In this document: positions 60,424-64,000 of the stretch, piece by piece
Position numbering within the stretch: the first letter of the stretch is position 1
How the letters are laid out: the number at the start of each line of letters is the position of its first letter
Source: Xenorhabdus mauleonii
Lineage (GTDB): Bacteria > Pseudomonadota > Gammaproteobacteria > Enterobacterales > Enterobacteriaceae
Assembly (NCBI RefSeq): GCF_900113945.1
Contig: NZ_FORG01000007.1
Location: 177,646-241,645, forward strand
Length of the DNA: 64,000 bases
Direction: 5' to 3'
Notes under the pieces: generated by a model
Told to the model about the DNA's origin: nothing
What the model saw: only the letters and a program-made list of their open reading frames with translations
Databases searched by the model: none
Position numbers and translations under genes: made by a program

Positions 60424-62144
60424 TAAAAATTAAACGAAGTTGACCAATAAATAATCCAATCATCCGGTTTAAGAGAGCCCGGATAATTTAAAGGTTTTCC
60501 AACTGCAATAGAATGGTTACTTATAGAAGTATTTAGATTTAACCCTAAAGAGGCTCCGGTTAAACTTCCCCCATCTGCAAATCTAGTAGCGTATTCATCT
60601 TTAAGCCATCCCGTATCTATTGAACCATTTAAAGAAAGCTCACCTAATTTTGGCGTAGTCATTAATTTCCAATTCAGTTCATTTCTCCAATAAAATCCGG
60701 AATTGCCAGTAATTTTCTGATCTTTAAATCCCCTAACAGAATATAATCCCCCTATCGATAATCTTTCACTCGAGTAAAGGTTTTTCTGGCTGTATTGCCC
60801 ATAAGCAGAGGTAAAATAGTAAATATCTTTAGTTAAAGGCTTATAATAACTCGAGCTGGCACTAAATTTATGAAATTTACTTTTAGCCGAGTTTTTTAAA
60901 TTATTATCTTCAGTCGCCCCGAATATAGATAAACCTTTCGTCATTGATGGATTGAATCTGAAGTAACCGCCAAGTAAAATTGTACTATACTCGAAGCCTA
61001 AATTTAAGGTACTTAAATTTGAACTACTATCTAATGTGAAAGTCCCTGCCACATTTTTAGTTTTACGGGATGTAAAACCAGTATTCAAGCTTAATTTTTG
61101 TTTTCCGTCTCTATATAAAACTCTATTTGCCAAAATAGAGTGAGAGCGCCCCTTACCCATATAAGGTAATTCTCCGTAATTAGGGGCCGCTAAAGGAATA
61201 TATTGGTTTGATTCATTTTTTGTATATCGATAATTAAATAACCAATAACCGTAAGGTATACTTAGTCCAGAAGCAATATACCAACTTTTATATCTATTAC
61301 TAAAATCAGTATCTTTATTAAGATAAAACGTCAAGGAGTCAGCTAATTGAAGCGTATTATCTAATCTTAGAAAAACACTCGCTTGCGTTTCGCCGGTCCT
61401 TTTTTGGCCGCTATTATCTAAAGATAAATCTACACTTGCGGGAATTTTAGAGGAACCTTTTTTTAAGATAATATCAGAATATCCTGGTTTATCAGAAGGT
61501 TGAATGTCTATCTTAACTTGATAAGAGGGTAATCTATTTAATTGATCCAATCCTTGTTCTATATCTCTTAAATTAAGGATTTTTCCTTTCATATTTGGAA
61601 AAACCATGTCTAACATCACTGGATTTTCACCATCGACATTTATATTATCAATTTTTCCTTCAATCACTGAAATAATAAGATTGCCTTTAGCTATCTTAGC
61701 CAAATTTTGTTGTTTTAAAAAAGCGGCGGAAGTAATATAACCCTTTTCCATGTAATGGGCAGATATAGTATCGATTAGGGATTTAACGTCCTTAAGTGTC
61801 ATACATTTAGAAATATTTTGAGCAATTAATGAGTCCTGCTTGCTTTTTGGATAATGTTCAGCATTTTCAATGGAAATATTTTTAATTATTTTACAAGGTA
61901 AATTATCTTCTAAAACGACTGAACTTTTCGCTTGAGGTGTTTTAAGATTTGAACCAAAATCTTCTTTTTTCTGAGATTCTTCTAACAGTTCTTTTTGTTT
62001 TTGATTAATAATATCTTGATCTATCAGGTCAATGTTATTAGATGGATTAATATTAGATAATGCTAAACTTTGTGAAGAAATTATCAAGCCTAAATAAAAT
62101 AAAAATTTTATATTTTTTCTAATAATCATTGCTTGTAAGTCCAT
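60423..62144 (-). CDS. TpsB two-partner secretion transporter (ShlB/FhaC family)
   Basis: 573 residues. A signal peptide (FYLGLIISSQSLALS) lies near the N-terminus; the start could be ATG 62129 (MIIRKNIKF), which gives a more usual signal sequence. Two POTRA domains (about 80-230; GKIDNINVDGENPVMLDMVFP) precede a 16-strand barrel with the conserved loop 6 motif SVRGFKDQ and a C-terminal Phe (YWSTSFNF) for outer-membrane insertion. It exports the TpsA protein encoded just upstream. A hairpin sits between the two genes. Confidence 0.92.
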   Translation of the reverse strand: MDLQAMIIRKNIKFLFYLGLIISSQSLALSNINPSNNIDLIDQDIINQKQKELLEESQKKEDFGSNLKTPQAKSSVVLEDNLPCKIIKNISIENAEHYPKSKQDSLIAQNISKCMTLKDVKSLIDTISAHYMEKGYITSAAFLKQQNLAKIAKGNLIISVIEGKIDNINVDGENPVMLDMVFPNMKGKILNLRDIEQGLDQLNRLPSYQVKIDIQPSDKPGYSDIILKKGSSKIPASVDLSLDNSGQKRTGETQASVFLRLDNTLQLADSLTFYLNKDTDFSNRYKSWYIASGLSIPYGYWLFNYRYTKNESNQYIPLAAPNYGELPYMGKGRSHSILANRVLYRDGKQKLSLNTGFTSRKTKNVAGTFTLDSSSNLSTLNLGFEYSTILLGGYFRFNPSMTKGLSIFGATEDNNLKNSAKSKFHKFSASSSYYKPLTKDIYYFTSAYGQYSQKNLYSSERLSIGGLYSVRGFKDQKITGNSGFYWRNELNWKLMTTPKLGELSLNGSIDTGWLKDEYATRFADGGSLTGASLGLNLNTSISNHSIAVGKPLNYPGSLKPDDWIIYWSTSFNF

Positions 62145-62202
62145 TTTTTTAGTTTAAATATGAATGAAAATATAGTTATTCAAAACATTTTAGTTAGACT
62201 AG

Positions 62203-62230
62203 AAAAACCCACTTGAAATTCAAGCGGGTT
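62203..62230 (-). terminator. Hairpin between tpsA and tpsB
   Basis: On the minus strand AACCCGCTTGAA / TTCAAGTGGGTT-like stem followed by TTTTT, 17 bp after the tpsA stop. It would reduce tpsB transcription relative to tpsA. Confidence 0.6.
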
Positions 62231-62246
62231 TCTAAAAAATTTAAAA

Positions 62247-63209
62247 CTATTGCCAAGGGTACGCGGGTTCACGCAAATTTGGCTCCTCAAGAATTATGTC
62301 AGGAGAACCACTCCCAGCTTCAAGTTTTAAATTACTTTTTTCATTAATAATTGGAGCCATGATTCTCATTCCATCACCACTTTTAATCAGACCTGAAAGA
62401 TTTGCCGGGCCGCTAGAAAATAAATTTAAACTCTTAGTGCTTACTATATTCTCTAAATTAACACCAAATCCACTTTCACGAGACTTTATATAAATACTAT
62501 TGCCATATACGCCTCCTAATTCTTTTGTATCTATTGCAAGACGAGCTTTATTATCATCTGTTTTATGTGCACCGGTATCAATGAAAATATAATTTCCATT
62601 AATTTTGCCATTTATGTCTAAAAACCGGGATTTAAGAGTAACTCTCTCTAATCCATCTCCATTCAAGCCATTTTCACCAATAGTTATTTTACCTTTTGTT
62701 ACATACTCATAACGAGTTCCATGAAACCATAAGGCATTTATTCCCGTATGCAGATTGATACTGTCTATATTAGTAAATCTGGCACCGTTAGCGATAATAC
62801 CGTTTTGGTTAGATATGATTACGCTAGCTTTCTCTCCGGCGACTTCTAATGCCCCTAAAATCTGAGATTGATTGCTCCCAACAACATCATTGATAATAAT
62901 GCGAGCCGCTTTAGTTAAATTAGCATTCTTATCTAAATTACCGGCTAATTGAGAATTTACTTCACTTAACGAGTTATTTAGAACAACCCCTTGCGACCCT
63001 ACATTAAATTCTTTATAGGTGTTATAGGAACGTCCAGATTCATCAGGATTAGCGATGTTAACAACAGGCACATTGTTAATGTGGTTTACTTGTGTATTCC
63101 CGTCATCGGGTATTATTGGGTTTGCAAACGATGAAGATATACTCGCAAAAGAGATTAAACAACCTAATATCGTTTTTGACAAAAGTTTAGTTTTTTTGAT
63201 TTTTTTCAT
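62247..63209 (-). CDS. Very short TpsA: secretion domain only
   Basis: 320 residues, far below the usual 1000-4000 for filamentous haemagglutinin or haemolysin TpsA proteins. Signal peptide (about 1-29, ending SSFAN), then the TPS secretion domain: VVNIANPDESGRSYNTYKEF, GVVLNNS, IISNQNGIIANGARFTN (canonical N-P-N-G-I has become N-Q-N-G-I) and a beta-helix-like region to the C-terminus. There are no haemagglutinin repeats, pre-toxin VENN motif or toxin domain. The stop is followed by the terminator-like hairpin and then tpsB, so it is not an obvious frameshift. It could be a complete short adhesin or the remnant of a larger gene. Confidence 0.8.
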   Translation of the reverse strand: MKKIKKTKLLSKTILGCLISFASISSSFANPIIPDDGNTQVNHINNVPVVNIANPDESGRSYNTYKEFNVGSQGVVLNNSLSEVNSQLAGNLDKNANLTKAARIIINDVVGSNQSQILGALEVAGEKASVIISNQNGIIANGARFTNIDSINLHTGINALWFHGTRYEYVTKGKITIGENGLNGDGLERVTLKSRFLDINGKINGNYIFIDTGAHKTDDNKARLAIDTKELGGVYGNSIYIKSRESGFGVNLENIVSTKSLNLFSSGPANLSGLIKSGDGMRIMAPIINEKSNLKLEAGSGSPDIILEEPNLREPAYPWQ

Positions 63210-63776
63210 GAATTATATACCTTTTGGTTAAATGACATTTAATTATCCATATGGGTATTTTTCAGTTATAGATAACTGAAAATAAATTTTAAAAAAAACA
63301 ATGAGAATAATAACAACATTAAATAATTAGCCAGAATAAAATAATAATCTTGATGCTATTAACCTAGAAAAAACATATTCCCTCCCTTTATTGCATAAAT
63401 TTTAATTTGAAATTATATCGATTCTAGATTTATTTATTTTTTTTAATAAATTAATTTAGCTAACTTATTAGGTTTTATCACACCCAATTTATTAAATGCA
63501 TAGACATAAGTTTAATTTGTGATGTGTAGCAAAAATAGTGATGAATTTAACTCTTTCACGTTATATGGCTATTAGACTTAAAAACCCGATATTATCCTTC
63601 AAGAAAAGAGAAATATAAGGATTATTTGTGCTTTTAATACGAGATCTTCAGTTTATTAATCATATGTCATTAGAAATAAATAATATGCTTACATTCACAT
63701 AATAAAATTAGTATCGCCTGATAGTTATGAATTATGAAATAACAAAGCAATTATTATTTAAACTTGGATTCACATA
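63210..63776. other. AT-rich region upstream of tpsA
   Basis: 567 bp, extremely AT-rich, no supported gene. Presumably the tpsA promoter region plus the end of the IS30-type element on the right. Confidence 0.45.
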
Positions 63777-64000
63777 TTAAGCGCAACACCGTAATGAACG
63801 AAGTAAATGAGTGGGCACTCCTTTAAATAATTCATTAGGTGTTTTGTAACCTCTCGTTTTACGAGGACGATTATTCAATCGGTTTTCCACAAGGTTAATC
63901 TCCAGTTCTGATACTTTATTAAAATCGGTTCCTTTTGGGAAATAATCCCTGATTAATCCATTCGTATTTTCATTTATTCCTCTTTCCCAAGGAGAATAGG
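63777..64000 (-). mobile_element. IS30-family transposase, C-terminal part, runs off the window
   Basis: Minus-strand frame ends at TAA 63777-63779. It contains SPWERGINENTNGLIRDYFP, KGTDFNKVSE and NNRPRKTRGYKTPNELF, the catalytic-Glu region and tail of IS30-family transposases. No stop in the visible 74 codons, so the gene may be intact beyond the window. The element's end should lie just left of 63777, where TTAAACTTGGATTCACA may belong to its terminal inverted repeat (not verified). Confidence 0.88.

Overview
The window is bacterial chromosome from the Morganellaceae, almost certainly Xenorhabdus. Three things point there: an intact xaxA-xaxB pair (xenorhabdolysin, an insect-cell and blood-cell killing pore-forming toxin), a cluster whose gene content matches dithiolopyrrolone (xenorhabdin/holomycin) biosynthesis, and a housekeeping backbone with E. 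coli-like gene order. I could not fix the species. No tRNA, rRNA or CRISPR array was seen.

Layout. 1-0.7 kb: 3' end of a GH20 hexosaminidase. 0.8-4.2 kb: a DUF6058-like gene and xaxAB. 4.4-12.5 kb: exbD-exbB / metC - yghB - yqhD - dkgA, as in E. coli but without yqhC, and with a deletion-made lysR/MFS chimera between metC and yghB. 13-34 kb: ytjB / serB-radA-nadR, a stray degenerate ABC ATPase, ettA, slt, trpR, yjjX / gpmB / rob, creA, arcA, thrLABC. 34-37 kb: yaaA, talB, mog. 36.9-54.1 kb: a block of about 17 kb lying between mog and satP, holding a beta-glucoside PTS operon, an ArsR-rhodanese/DUF2938 divergent pair and an NRPS cluster. 54.2-58.4 kb: satP, dnaK, dnaJ. 58.4-64 kb: an AT-rich accessory tail with two related proteins carrying a possible papain-like Cys-His-Asp triad (the first frameshifted), a very short TpsA with its TpsB transporter, and the end of an IS30-family transposase.

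The NRPS cluster reads as one operon from 42.6 to 52.5 kb: Cy-A-PCP NRPS, GMC oxidoreductase, type II thioesterase, acyl-CoA dehydrogenase, GNAT acyltransferase, truncated globin, metallophosphoesterase and HFCD flavoprotein decarboxylase, followed by an MFS/MHS transporter. Apart from the phosphoesterase these are the holomycin-type enzymes that convert a Cys-Cys dipeptide into the dithiolopyrrolone core and acylate it. The thioredoxin-reductase-like dithiol oxidase known from holomycin producers is not in this window.

Regulation visible in the sequence includes a Fur-like box before exbB, an exact-half-site NadR box before nadR, a TrpR operator at trpR, a Thr/Ile-rich leader and attenuator before thrA, and a sigma-32 promoter before dnaK. 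A 93-bp palindromic repeat occurs four times with compensatory changes in its stem, and a related family of about 95 bp occurs once complete plus several fragments.
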